Shown piece after piece: positions 45,501 to 56,009 of a DNA stretch of 64,000 bases. The notes under the pieces are model-generated. The model did not search any database and was not told the DNA's origin. It saw only the letters and a list, made by a program, of their open reading frames with translations. The stretch's first letter is position 1, and each line of letters begins with the position of its first letter. Source of the DNA: Gonioctena quinquepunctata (taxonomy: Eukaryota > Arthropoda > Insecta > Coleoptera > Chrysomelidae); the NCBI GenBank assembly GCA_018342105.1, contig JAFIRS010000084.1:930001-994000 (forward strand), read 5' to 3'. Made by a program: the position numbers and the translations under genes.

Positions 45501-46690
45501 ACTACAAAAAATAGAACTAAGAACTAATTATGCAAGAAGGTTGAATTCGTGATATGACATCAGTATACCTTCGTTGTCATGGAAATGAGAAAACATTCAT
45601 TTGCAATTTGTTACCAAAGATCAATATTTGTTGTCACCAGAGCTCAAAATGAATGATTCTAATATCGATTTTTGAATAGTGAGCAGAATCGCGGTAAATA
45701 CGCGGAAATCCAGTGATATATATAAAAGAATATGAAAAGTTCATCAAATGGATGGAGGAGCACATATAAATGACCGAATTTGAGTAATATTTTAGTGACG
45801 TTACAAGGTACTCCTGTCGATCAATAATCAAAAATTTGTCATTTAGACTTCACGTTTCTCGATTTGTTGATGTTGTCATGGTTACCTTTAAAAAACGCGC
45901 GTTTTTTAAAGTTCGATTTAAACACGCTGAGGCGTGCTTTAAATGGGTAAAAAGGGGCACCAATAAAAAAAAAGGTGTTTATTGCACTCGACAACTTCAC
46001 GTCGGGTGCAATAAACACTTACTTTTTGCACTTGTTGCATAAATAACTATTCTATATTAAACTTGAATATTCTCAGATTATATACAAAAGGAACAAATAT
46101 TGTACGTATTATCGAACATCTAATTAGCTCTGCTTTTTACGGCATCTAAACGTCAACAAGGCGATTAACTACAAGGAACTTGTCACTTCACAGCCAACTT
46201 TGATTGTGTTATTTAAACGCGTGAAATTATCAGTTACCTACCTACTTTTCTCTTGTTTCTAGTAAGTAGAATAAAATTATGGAACGTATAAAGAATAATA
46301 TTTATTTTAGATTAATATTTACTAGAGCACAGGGAAAGTAAAAAAAAGCAGTTAAAGCTGCTTATGATTTACCAATATAGTGATCACTATTATTTACAAC
46401 ACAGGCTATTACCTATTTGTTTTCCTACGTTCATGCAAAAAACAAAACTTCATTGAACTATATTTTGTGGAAAAACTGGTTCTTTATTGCACTAGTGCAA
46501 TAAAATGTTTATTGCACTCATCTGTCATTCTACTACAGCGTTTTGTAATCATAACCGTTCAAATCGACGATTTTTTCAGGTCATTTTCTGTGATATTGTA
46601 TTACATTTTGAACAATTGCATATTTTATATTATTTTCAATCATATTTATTGCATACTGGATTACGGAATTACTATAAAATGCAATTGATC
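42562..46690 (+). repeat. Tandem satellite, monomer about 0.8-0.9 kb, 4 copies
   Basis: Monomer starts (TACGTTCATGCAAAA) at 42562, 43352, 44258 and 46426. Periods are 790, 906 and 2168 bp; the last becomes about 890 when the 1.28-kb palindrome is removed. Each monomer has a first part of 360-440 bp bounded by inverted ends (TACGTTCATGC ... GCATGAACGTA: 42562-42919, 43352-43793, 44258-44685; the fourth truncated near 46690) and a second part with GTGCAATAAACAC, CAAGGCGATTAACTACAAGG and CACCTACCTACTTTTC. Short frames within monomers repeat with them (for example 43276-43632, 44265-44543, 46380-46688) but are disrupted between copies, so I do not call them genes. Confidence 0.92.
44694..45973. 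mobile_element. 1.28-kb near-perfect palindrome inserted in the satellite
   Basis: Arms 44694-45316 and 45334-45973 are inverted copies with few differences. Outer ends are ATTGGTGCCCCTTTTTACCC and its mirror (GGGTAAAAAGGGGCACCAAT) and inner ends TATACTTTAATATACTA and mirror. Only 17 nt (45317-45333) form the loop. The arms include AAACGCGCGTTTT and CGAGCACGACGGC. Open frames on both strands are mirror artefacts. The loop GTATGCAACTCGTGAAA resembles the satellite segment missing at this place. Confidence 0.93.
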
Positions 46691-46699
46691 AAAAATCTT

Positions 46700-46988
46700 T
46701 GATCTCTTTGTATTACGTGGAATTGATATATCTATCACCTCTTTTCTCATCATCTCAGTCTTTTCTGATCCAAAACGCGACTGCGTTTTTGAAAGTTGTC
46801 AGGCAAAACGTCAAAATACTCAACATGGCCATCTTTGTTTACCAATCCTATCCGGATTTTTTTTAAGTTGCGAATTTTTTAAGAAAATTTCCTTAGCCTG
46901 GCGCCTCATGAATTGAAAAAACACGCCTAAAATGTGCGGAAATAATTCAAGTTCTAGGGAGATTATAAGCGAAAATAAAAGATCAAAC
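46700..46988. other. Intron start next to first coding exon
   Basis: Unique-looking DNA between the satellite end and the eyegone-like donor site; no further feature seen. Confidence 0.4.
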
Positions 46989-47190
46989 CTGTGGGTGACA
47001 ATGGGATCGCGGAGGTCATAATGCTGGGCGCCGTGCTAGGCGTCGGCAGTCCGACGGGATCCATCTTCCAATTGACGATCGCGGATCGTGGCGAAGGCGT
47101 CACAGGAACGGGACAACAGCCAGACAAAGCGGCCACACTAGAAAAGTCATTTCCTGCGCCACCCAAAGCGTTTCCGTTCGAGATCAACAT
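46989..47190 (-). CDS. eyg: First coding exon of the eyegone-like gene
   Basis: Minus-strand, 202 nt: 67 codons plus one base. The start chosen is ATG at 47190 (context CCGACATGT, purine at -3); an in-frame TGA lies about 90 nt upstream with no earlier ATG between. The peptide begins MLISNGNALGGAGNDFSSVA and includes VNWKMDPVGLPTP; it is Ser/Pro/Ala-rich and probably disordered. The donor CAG|GTTTGA at 46989/46988 leaves phase 1, which matches the acceptor of the exon at 7394. GC content and codon use differ sharply from the surrounding AT-rich DNA. Assignment to the same gene as 7152-7394 rests on strand, phase and style; the exon has no diagnostic domain of its own. Confidence 0.55.
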
Positions 47191-47500
47191 GTCGGAAAAG
47201 TCAGTCCATCGAGACAAACAAAAAACAGTCACACACAGGGCACACTGTGGTGTAGAGGAGCGCGATGAACCCGCGTTTCTTCAAGCTCACACTGTGCGGA
47301 CACGACACTGAATGACTGCCTTGCTACCTTACAGGTAACCGCGCTACCTCGATCTCGGTTGGCTCTGGTGTTCACTCGATAGGCAGGCTTAACCCGCCGC
47401 GTGTTCAGCCCACTGCATTTGCTTGCGCTTAGGACGGAGAAGGAGAGAGAAAGATTGGAGTTCTGCGGCGAGATTAGACAGAGAGCGAGTGCTAATAGAT
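47191..47500 (-). promoter_or_regulatory. Likely 5' UTR / promoter of the eyegone-like gene
   Basis: GC-rich island directly upstream of the first coding exon on the minus strand, containing several CpGs (for example AACCCGCCGCGTG near 47391). ATTCAGTGTCG (minus, about 47308) resembles an insect initiator. No clear TATA box. The + frame at 46991-47311 is a shadow of the exon. Confidence 0.4.
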
Positions 47501-48540
47501 CATTGATAACCGGTATGGATTTATTGACGTATTACCGGCTTCTATATACGAGATACGGTTACATGGAGGTGTTGTCTTCGTAAACGACAATTGATATGGT
47601 TTGTTTTTCGTTAGATACGTTATTTATTAGGGTGGTTTCTGTGTTTGTTTCTGTTTATGAGGCTGCGTTTGTGGCTGGTGTAATTGGTCTAAAACAATTC
47701 AGGTTTTCTTCAGATCAGAAAAGATTTCATGATGACGAAGTAATCTCATTTTCGAGCTACATATTTGGTACTAGAGGAGCAGTATAGAAGGTTTTATTAA
47801 TTGATTTGTTATTTGATTGATTGATTTTATGACGGTGGGAAAAAGACACCTGATCCGGTAAACCGTTTTCAAAAATTTAGAGCAGATGGGCAAAATAACT
47901 TTAAGAAGTCAAAATATATACATTCAGGATAACTCAAAAGTTATAACTCCAGTATAAAGCTAACAGTAGGACCAATAAACCTTCTTCAATATCCTTGGAA
48001 AATCAATAGAAGATGAATATTTGGTATCAACGTCAATACAATTCATGCAGTCTAAAGTTCACTTGTAGTTCATCAGAAAATATCTGATGTCCATGATATC
48101 TAAAAAAATGTTACAAGTAACTGTTCACCTGATTATATTTTCAAATACATCCGTATAGTTGGGGAATAAACAGATCGAATGTCCACCTATCGCTTTTCCC
48201 CATTTTTACCACACTGACAAAAAGGATTCCTCGAATCAAATTGTTACTAACTTGATTCAATCTTCTTGATCACTGGGGAACATAAAGTTTCAAAAGTATT
48301 CCTTCTTCGTTGAACAGTGTGAATTGGTTAGGACACGGATATCTTCATATTACCTATAGATAAACGCTTATCTTGGATCAAGTTGATCTCCCAACTCTTG
48401 TGAACAATGATTATTTCAACCACTCCACAAATTGAATAGTTTTGATATTCTATTGAATAATGAAAATAATAAACTCGTGCAGAACTCATCAGACAACATA
48501 ATATAAAGCTCAGATCACCTAACCCAGACAGCACTGGATA
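47501..48540. other. No recognised gene
   Basis: Upstream intergenic DNA. Two short + frames (47401-47787) and one minus frame (48328-48546) have no domain. Confidence 0.4.
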
Positions 48541-48860
48541 TCCCATGAATATTTATAGAATATTATTTTTGAGATATTGGAATATTCTTAAATGTGCCAT
48601 CAGGGATATACATATCTTTTTTGGAATATTGCTAGAATGTGCTGGTGGGGAAAATTTCTGATATTCCATGAGGAATATTCCCAGAATATCCCAGAAAGAA
48701 TACTCCTGGAATATCCTCTGAGAATATTCCTTGTATATCCAGAATATACCCACAATATTCCATGAATATCCCAGAAACGATAATCCTAGAATATTCCATG
48801 AACATATTCTATGAATATTCCGAGAATATTCAAAGTAATTCAGGAATGTGATAGTAATAT
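48540..48860. repeat. GAATATTC-rich irregular repeat array
   Basis: More than a dozen copies of GAATATTC / GAATATCC-type words, many as CCATGAATATTC or CCAGAATATCC, spaced roughly 12-20 bp. The 112-codon minus frame (48553-48891) is the repetitive translation of this array (YSWNI, IFQEYS) and not a gene. Each GAATATTC is also a heat-shock-element half (GAAnnTTC). Confidence 0.85.
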
Positions 48861-49222
48861 TCCCTAAAGGGTTCTCAGAACAAAATAACAATCCCCTAAA
48901 ATTTCAGAAATTAAGAAAATGAAGAAAAAAACAACTGTTTCCCCACATGAGTATCCTCAAATATGGAATCTTGAATGGCACTTTTACATCAATAATATGA
49001 AATTCTACAATTATGCCTGACAATTCAAGCAATGTTTTTGCTTACATTCGCCAAGAAACAAAACTTCATTTCACAAATTATGAGTAGTGCAATACGTAAT
49101 TGTTTTCATGAGAGTATTTGTGAATTGGAATTGCAGGTTCCACTCAGAAAAAAAACATTTGATTTCCGCAGACTGCGCACCCCTACCCTACAATGAAATA
49201 AAACAACATGAATTTGAACAGG

Positions 49223-49228
49223 TTTATT
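49223..49228 (-). terminator. AATAAA poly(A) signal of the small gene
   Basis: AATAAA on the minus strand, 36 nt past the stop codon of the 124-aa frame. Confidence 0.55.
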
Positions 49229-49263
49229 TCTATATAGTTATAATAAGAATAACACATATTTCA

Positions 49264-49717
49264 TTAGCCCGTTTTTTCTGCCACTACGGGAATATCTCTG
49301 AAAAACAAGAATTGCAAGATCGAACTACTGCTATCTGAATCAGAAAAACGTGAAACCATTCTATCACTGATAGTTTCAACTTGATAACTCAACTGTCCTT
49401 TTGCATGCTGTGACGGAGTTTGTGTGAAAATTGTATTGAGAATATTTTCAGTTTCCTGGTGTACTTCCTTATACCAAGCACATGCTCCTTTTTCTTTTAG
49501 GCATTTTGTAGAAAACGCCTTGAAAATAAAATGATCAGTGATATACAAATGAAATTTTTATGGAATGAAATGAATGGTAACATAAAAGTGTACTTACCAC
49601 ATCACTGTGTTGATTATTAAGAATATTTGTTGAACAATTCCAAACACATAAAAATATGCAAAAGTAAACCATACCAGTAAAAAAGCAAAAGATGTCAAAT
49701 GTCAATTTAAAATGCAT
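49264..49717 (-). CDS. Two-exon gene for an unrecognised 124-aa protein
   Basis: Exon 1 is 49717-49598 (40 codons from ATG 49717), exon 2 is 49518-49264 (84 codons and TAA). The 79-nt intron has a consensus donor (GTG|GTAAGTAC) and a T-rich acceptor (TTTTATTTTCAAG|GCG), phase 0, an ordinary short insect intron. The N-terminus MHFKLTFDIFCFFTGMVYF continuing CIFLCVW is strongly hydrophobic: a signal peptide or membrane anchor. The remainder is hydrophilic, with KCLKEKGACAWYKEVHQETE and a Ser/Asp stretch (RFSDSDSSSS). A poly(A) signal lies 36 nt after the stop. A GC-richer segment at 49740-49830 is just upstream. No family recognised. It is on the same strand as, and about 2 kb upstream of, the eyegone-like exon; it could be an independent small gene. 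Confidence 0.5.
49519..49597 (-). other. 79-nt intron of the small gene
   Basis: Donor GTAAGT at 49597-49592; acceptor AG at 49520-49519. Confidence 0.5.
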
Positions 49718-49984
49718 TCAATTTTACAGCTCTGCCATCGGGTTAAGCTACGACTACCGGATGAACGACAGACGCTGACGCGCGCGGAATGGTTTAGATT
49801 GGTCGTGAAAGTCCACCTCGATATTTTCCAACCAATTATAATTTGGTCAGTACAGTAGTGTATTTTTGTCACAAAAACTCTGTTTGCAAATCAAATACAT
49901 CTATTCGCACTTTTTCCCATACTTTTCCCATATTTTGAACTCGAAAATGGTTATTGGTGTTCATTCCATAGGAATAAGAGAGAA

Positions 49985-50105
49985 TATTCCATGAATAAAC
50001 AATACAGAATATTCGGTTTTGATTGTTCTATGAATATTCATACATGATTATTCCATGAATATACACACAGGAATATTCTATGAATATTCATACACGAATA
50101 TTCTC
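49985..50105. repeat. Second GAATATTC array
   Basis: Six or more GAATATTC words with CCATGAATA and ATACACGAATA variants; same type as 48540-48860. Confidence 0.8.
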
Positions 50106-50146
50106 TATTTTTGTTTGAAAACAAATTTCAGTAAACCATCTGGAAT

Positions 50147-50559
50147 AGTATTTTATCATGTAATACATGAGCACGAGGTGAGTTACGACACGTGCCGAAG
50201 ACGAGTATCGCAAACTGAGTGTATTAATAGGCATTACATGATCGTTGCATACACCATTTTTTCTACGACCCATAATTATTAAAGTAAAAATAATAATTTC
50301 TGGTGGTGAATAAGATAATTCTTCACTGCTTGACGCGATGTGATGGAATGTGTATTGAAATTAAATGTCAGACAAGTATGTAAAACCATACCACTACCAC
50401 TACCCCAAATACGTGTTTCTATAGGCCAAAAAATCGTTTCATAATGAAAAGTACGTGTTTCTATTGGCCAAAATCTGTTTCGAAATTGAAATCCGTGTTG
50501 AAATGGACAATATTAATAAATTGGTAGCAGATATTTAATTCGCGTATCACACCTAATAC
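50147..50559. mobile_element. Insertion of about 410 bp in repeat K
   Basis: Absent at the matching position of copy B (63441). TGGAA occurs at both borders. The insert starts TAGTATTTTATCATGTAATA and contains TGAGCACGAGGTGAGTTACG. No clear inverted ends; class unknown. Confidence 0.55.
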
Positions 50560-50741
50560 GGGAGTGGAAAATAGGAGATTATTAAAGAATTTAGAAGAAA
50601 TTTTCACTATTAACAGTTTTTGGTGGATCTATTGGGTATATTCAGGATAGTGGAATCATTTCTTGGTAATTAAGTCCAAAGTGGGCTCTGCTGGCCTCAT
50701 CAACTTTTTTACCCGACCGCGCAACTCAAAGGAGGGTTATT

Positions 50742-50863
50742 GTGAATAAAGACATGACAGTAATAATCAAAATTCAATATTGCGACAACCAGACGCCATA
50801 TCGTGAATGAAGACATGACAGTCATAATCAAAATTCAATATGGCGACAACCAGACGCCATATT
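50742..50863 (+). repeat. 61-bp tandem duplication
   Basis: GTGAATAAAGACATGACAGT at 50742 repeats as GTGAATGAAGACATGACAGT at 50803; both units end ACAACCAGACGCCATAT. Confidence 0.9.
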
Positions 50864-51015
50864 GTGACAAAGTTATAACAGCGTATAGCTGGGTACATCA
50901 GTAATTGGTTAATTTGCTCGTTAGTTGGTTTACTTCAGTTTCAGTTACTATTTCGTTTCCTTTACATTTTTAATACACTATCACTTGAATATTTCAATAG
51001 AAACTTAATTAAGTA

Positions 51016-51438
51016 CAGTCAAACTCGGATATAACGAACGGCTTAATGAGTTGAAATGGTTTGTTATAAAGGGTGTTCGCTATTGAGAAAATATGCAGTA
51101 TGTACCTACATGCATCCTGGTAGATTTTTTTTCCGCGTGAATTGACGACACTGTTAATTTTTTCAGACCATAACCCCGACAAATGTGTGCATTTGCGCAG
51201 CTACTGTCAAATTTTCTAATTATTTTCAGCTTAACCGACAATGTTATAGCCTTCCTGCATGCTTTTGTAGTAGGGATATTGGTACATTACAGATGAACAC
51301 CTACTAACACTACGTCATGTATCTAACAAATCCCTAACAGAGAAATAGGGGAATCCCAGCGGTCGACTGCACAACTTCGCAAGTTATCGGCACCTGAACA
51401 ATCTTTCCTCAGGTGTTCGTTATAACCAAGTTTGACTG
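51016..51438. mobile_element. TA-flanked MITE, mariner/pogo type
   Basis: A 423-bp element flanked by TA on both sides with about 24-bp inverted ends: CAGTCAAACTCGGATATAAC on the left; the complement of the right end is CAGTCAAACTTGGTTATAAC. TA duplication and CAG start fit Tc1/mariner superfamily (pogo-like) MITEs. No transposase. Confidence 0.85.
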
Positions 51439-51597
51439 TATCTTGTTAGTGACTGAAATTATTCATCTACTTTGTTGTTGTAGTATATTAATTTGTTATT
51501 AGTGAAATCGTTCGTGTACTTTGCTAGTGTATCATTCAGTACACATGGTGAGAGTTTGTATCTATTTGTTGTAAACCCGAGTATTATATAACTTACA

Positions 51598-51765
51598 ATG
51601 TTACGAGCTCGAAAACGTCGTCTGCCGTGTGCAAATATTTCTCGTAAAAGCCCGACAAGAAAGTGCACGTCGCGAAACTGAGTCTCCGGCATCGCGATAG
51701 AAACGATTGCAACACGTTAGAGATAAAATTCGTCTTAGTTATAATAGCCAATCACCCACAAAACA
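51598..51765 (+). pseudogene. Arg-rich coding trace, possibly Helitron-related
   Basis: In one + frame QESARRETESPASR is followed by RLQHVRDKIRL, recalling the repeated R.E.ARR.E.ESPE.R..RL pattern at the N-terminus of Helitron-encoded helicases. The stretch is short and interrupted, so this is tentative. Confidence 0.25.
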
Positions 51766-52460
51766 TTTACCGTGTTATAATCCTAACTAAAACGGGTAAA
51801 ATATGAAAAAATCAATGACTTTGGATTATTACCCTCTTATAATCCCCACTAAAAAGTGTAAAATAACAGAAGTTTATTCAAAAAATCAATAAAATCCGAC
51901 TGCATAAAAAGTGTACTCTAAAGAAGATGGAAACAAGATCACCAGAAAATATTGTCAGAAAATTATGTATTAAGAGGTTAACTTTCAAACTTAATGCTGT
52001 AAACAATCTCACGCAGATCTTTTCGTTTTAATTCCAGATGATGATCTACGACATATTCTTGTTTTCCCAAGATTCCTTTTGTGTTGATGAACAATTAGAT
52101 GTCGTCTGCCTAAATCTGTTTGAACATTTCTATAATTGCTTTATATATAGAGACTGTGTTGGATTTGAAGGAAAATTTGGAATTTCCGCTTCTCCAATTC
52201 ATATGAAAAATAAAATTTGGAATTCGAGGAAACTCTCCTAGATGTGCAATAAATTTCTTTTCTCATTGAAGTTTTCTACCAAACCAAATATCATGGGAAT
52301 TTTCCACAATTTCAACGTAAATTTTAAATCCAAAGTCATACCGCACTAGGTATCACATTCAAGAATGAATCTTGAAACAGTTGCTGATTGCAAATGAAGT
52401 CCGCTGAAATGGATTCCCAGCCGTGAAACCGAGGTATGGCTTCATATATTTAGAAGAACA

Positions 52461-53575
52461 TAGAGTGCAACCTAGAGTGGAAACCCCTTTTTTATGAATT
52501 GTATTAACTTCCTTATTTAAGTGAAACATTTGAGTTGAAAAACGAAATGATCCTTTTCTTGCAACCCAACGCATAAGTGATATCCACATCTGAGAAACCT
52601 TTTTCTGAATTAAAATTTCATTTGTCATAGAAAATCGAATTATAGAAATCATTTTCCTCAAATCAATGAAAATTGATTGGTTTTCTTAGTTTCGAATGTG
52701 AGAATATTATATTTTTCTTCTTGCACTAATTGTGACTAATCTTCATGTGAATCACTGATTTGGAATAAGTTCGGATTTATCAAATAATGGCTCCGATAAA
52801 CACTTTTTCGCGTAAAGCATACTGGGTTTTTCCACTTCGTCAATGTACCATTTTTTCTTCTCCGTCACAATTGTCATTTTTGAACATTAAAATAGAGTTT
52901 TCCGACTTTTTGTTACACCTTTGAAAATGTACGAGATATCATTCGAAAATCACATCAAAATAGCAAGCAAAATATACATTCACTCCTACTGTTTAATCTT
53001 CGGTGAAACAAATTCAACAATTAATAATTATTTGAATAAATCTAAGCAGGTATTCTGACTTTTTGTTTAATATTGATCTCCAATTTTTCTTGAAGGTCGA
53101 GTTTACAAGCTTTCCGTTTCATATATAACATTTCAAACTATGTGGCCCATTAAATAATGAATGATTAGTATTAAACACTTTCATTGGTTGTTGAACAAAT
53201 TTTAAGCAGATTTGCTTGAGCCAGAAATTTTATGTGGATGGTACTTTCAACTACTGCACAGAATTGTTCTTGCAGTTGTTCACCATACATGGCTGCCTTT
53301 GCCCAGACACACACCACACCACTGTTCTACTAGTAGATTCTATTATATTCACCCCACACCCGATATAGTATAAGCGAAGTTATCGACTGGTTTTTACACG
53401 GGAATAGGTTTTACTCAATTTGGTCTACTATATACTTTATTCGGGAAATTATATTCATTTATTTTTCAGGTTACCTTCATTATTCAACATTATAATATGT
53501 ACGATTTTGGAAGAAGCCTATATTTTGAGTCGAAGATGACTTCATTCAACTGAGAATGGATATACTATAGGACAG
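52461..53575. other. No recognised gene
   Basis: AT-rich, short frames only. Confidence 0.45.
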
Positions 53576-53579
53576 CGGC

Positions 53580-54000
53580 CAAAATTGTTTACTTTGCCTA
53601 TTTCTGTAGCTTGTATTGAATTCTGGGGTTATGGAGTGAACTGGAACTTTATTTCTAAGCTTCAAAAACAGCTATCAGAACTTTTTGCGATTTGCAACAT
53701 ATAGTTTCTTACAGGGGCTATTTCACAAGGCTGAACATTTCCTCATTGACCAATTTATTCATTCTTATTCATAAAAATAAACAGATATTGATAAACAACT
53801 CCGAAATACATTCATATCTCACAAGAAATCGAGACTATAGGCTTCCCAATTATAAATACGTCACACGTAAAGTCCTTTATATCACACAGATTTATAATAA
53901 TCTCCCTGACTATCTCACAAACTAGAGTGAAACTCAATTAGGGAATGAATAGATATCACTTCTTCATATTTATCGCTTTTTGAATCTGGAGGAATTTATT
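53580..54000 (+). pseudogene. Non-LTR retrotransposon RT C-terminal remnant
   Basis: Plus-strand pieces in changing frames: FWGYGVNWNFISKLQKQLSE-like sequence near 53620, then ILINNSEIHSYLTRNRDY, RLPNYKYVTRKVLYI and IYNNLPDYL. The order 'I.FWG....F..LQK..', 'IH...TR....', 'Y..IYN.LP' is the usual ending of non-LTR reverse-transcriptase ORFs of insects. The catalytic palm is missing. Dead fragment. Confidence 0.65.
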
Positions 54001-55435
54001 GCGGAACAATTCTGGAAAAAGTATTTGCTTTCAATGTTATCTATGAACCGATTTGATTGTTTTTTATTATATTATAGGAAATGCTTACATGATGATTTTT
54101 TGGCAGCTTCCTGTTCTGAGCGTTACCCAAATATTCATTATAGGAAATTGTTACTCCACTCATGAGTCCAATATCACACATTGTGTTTATGTAACATGTA
54201 TGTCACTCACAGAAAATTGTATGAAACTTTGTCATCTCTAGAGAATTCTTAGGCTCAGAAATGTCAACTTGAAATTGTAAATTTTCAAGTTACTTATCTC
54301 AAATAATTTGTCTAGTATAATAACAATATGATATCAGACCCCACCACTTTTAACTTCATCATAAGCGATCTAGCAGCGAGACCAGATATCGCGACGTGCC
54401 AAAAGCGATTCATCAGCGTGATTCAGTAGGCAATACGAATAGTCTGACGATGACAAAAAGGTTCATTACCTATTTTTGTTCTTTTCTACAGGTGAGTTCA
54501 GACCACTGCAGCAGAAATAACGTGATAGTTCATTTGCTAGGGTCATGTTGTATTTTGAATTCAAATAAATATTCTCAAATGATTAAGGGTCGTAGATCTC
54601 ATTATATATTCATTACCATGTAAATGCTATCAGCCTATGATGAATATTAAGGAATATAAAATTATGGATTTGAAGGAAAAACTCAGTTTCAGGAAATATT
54701 CCTAGCAAACTTCTGAGTATACCGATACAATGCTTCTTTTTGTTTAGTTTTCACCCATTTTAGTGTGAGATGACAGGAGTAAAAACATGATATAATGAAA
54801 AATAAAAACAAGTGCATTGGAGATCTTTTTTTCGAATAGAGGAAATCGATTGAAACAATATAGACATCAATCAACAACATAAGCTAAAATTAACTTCGTA
54901 TGCTGTTTTGTTTCCGTATATACGTATAGAAATTTGCTCAACCAATTACGATAATTATAAAACTATTTCCATTCTGTTTTTTCATTGCCTTCATTGTAGT
55001 TGCTTCACGAAAGTTCATATTTTCCACATATAGTTCACAAAGTTTCAACAAAAATGTGGACACTTGGGTATAGATCAACTGAAACAATAGTAGCAAATAA
55101 CAGTGATACGTAGGAAGTCTAATGGAAACCACTATTACCCCTATAAATGATTCAGAAAGCAGGAACCGTATCAATTGTCGTTCTACAATTATATGGACAC
55201 AACACCTTCACGTTGTCGTATCTCGCCTATAGAAGCTAGAATACGTCAATAAATTGGTATGGGTTATCTTTGATCTAATGGCACTTGGACACTGCTTCAC
55301 GCTACAGAATATAATCTCCTTCGTAGCAATATTTTTTCATGGACATTTTATTTGCCAAACTTTTAAAAAGACTCACTTTTCCTGAATGTATTCATTAGTA
55401 AATTGGGAAAAACTGGGGATAATTCGTAGATAGAA
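54001..55435. other. No recognised gene
   Basis: Short frames on both strands without domains. Confidence 0.45.
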
Positions 55436-55436
55436 A

Positions 55437-56005
55437 CTTTTTAACAAAAAATTAAGCCGGCGAAAAAATCAACTGAAAAGCAGAAAATAAAATAAACCTT
55501 CTTAGTCTTCATGATAATTGAGCTCCCAAACTAATGTGAGTAACTAATTTTGAGTCGGCGCCAAACAAACTAGCAGTTGAATTAGGTGAAGCGTAAAATG
55601 ATGGCAGTGGGATGCACGGGGGAGTTTTGATTACTTCTTCAAAGTAATATAATGATCTTCGTTGATTGTTTGTTTGGCGCCGACTCAAAATTAGTTCTGA
55701 CATTACTTTAGGAGCTCAATTATCATTAAGACTAAGAAGGTTTATTTTATTTTATGCTTTTCAGTTTATTTTTTAGTCGGTTTAATTTTTTGTTGAAAAT
55801 TTTTTATTTTTCACTTTTTCGTAACTAAAATCAACTAATAACTAGGTACTCCAGGTAACTACCTATATGCGTGCCAAGTTCCAACAGAATCGATTCACAG
55901 ATGAAAAATTAATAATCCCCTATTTTTCTTCCCTTAGGGGTGAATAATTTTCTCAATCCAAAAATGATCAACTCTGAAGTATACCCTGTCCATTGAAAAA
56001 CGAAT
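55437..56005. repeat. Foldback element H, copy 3 (tail truncated)
   Basis: Complete hairpin (GAGTCGGCGCCAAAC at about 55552, GTTTGGCGCCGACTC at about 55672) and a shortened tail ending near CAAATGAAACC. It includes the empty TTAA site (near 55720) that piggyBac occupies in copy 1. The + frame of copy 1 and the minus frame here are mirror translations of the hairpin. Confidence 0.85.
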
Positions 56006-56009
56006 CATC

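Larger units (their letters stand above)
7395..46988 (-). other. Putative 39.6-kb intron of the eyegone-like gene
   Basis: The segment between the donor at 46988/46987 (CAG|GTTTGA) and the acceptor at 7396/7395 would be one intron if the two exons are adjacent: exon 1 ends with the first base G of a codon and exon 2 supplies TA, giving a Val codon. An intermediate exon in the gap would also have to be phase 1/1 and I did not find one. The interval holds nearly all of the transposons listed here, consistent with a tolerant developmental-gene intron. Confidence 0.55.
50108..52460 (-). repeat. Interspersed repeat K, copy A, with insertions
   Basis: Three blocks (50108-50146, 50560-50709, 52015-52460) match 63395-64000 in the same order and orientation. 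Landmarks: AAACAAATTTCAGTAAACCA, TCAGGATAGTGGAATCATTT, TTGTGTTGATGAACAATTAG. The intervening 50147-50559 and 50710-52014 are extra relative to copy B. Minus-strand frames look coding in parts (63549-63737: INTKGILRNQGYVADHSLE), so the repeat may derive from a retroelement or gene, not identified. Confidence 0.75.

Noticed and set aside
42562..46690. CRISPR-like direct repeats
   Set aside because: Monomers are 0.8-0.9 kb and the DNA is eukaryotic.
46991..47311. 106-codon + frame over the first exon
   Set aside because: Shadow of the minus-strand exon; the minus frame has the splice donor and phase match.
48553..48891. 112-codon minus frame
   Set aside because: Repetitive product of the GAATATTC array; no domain.
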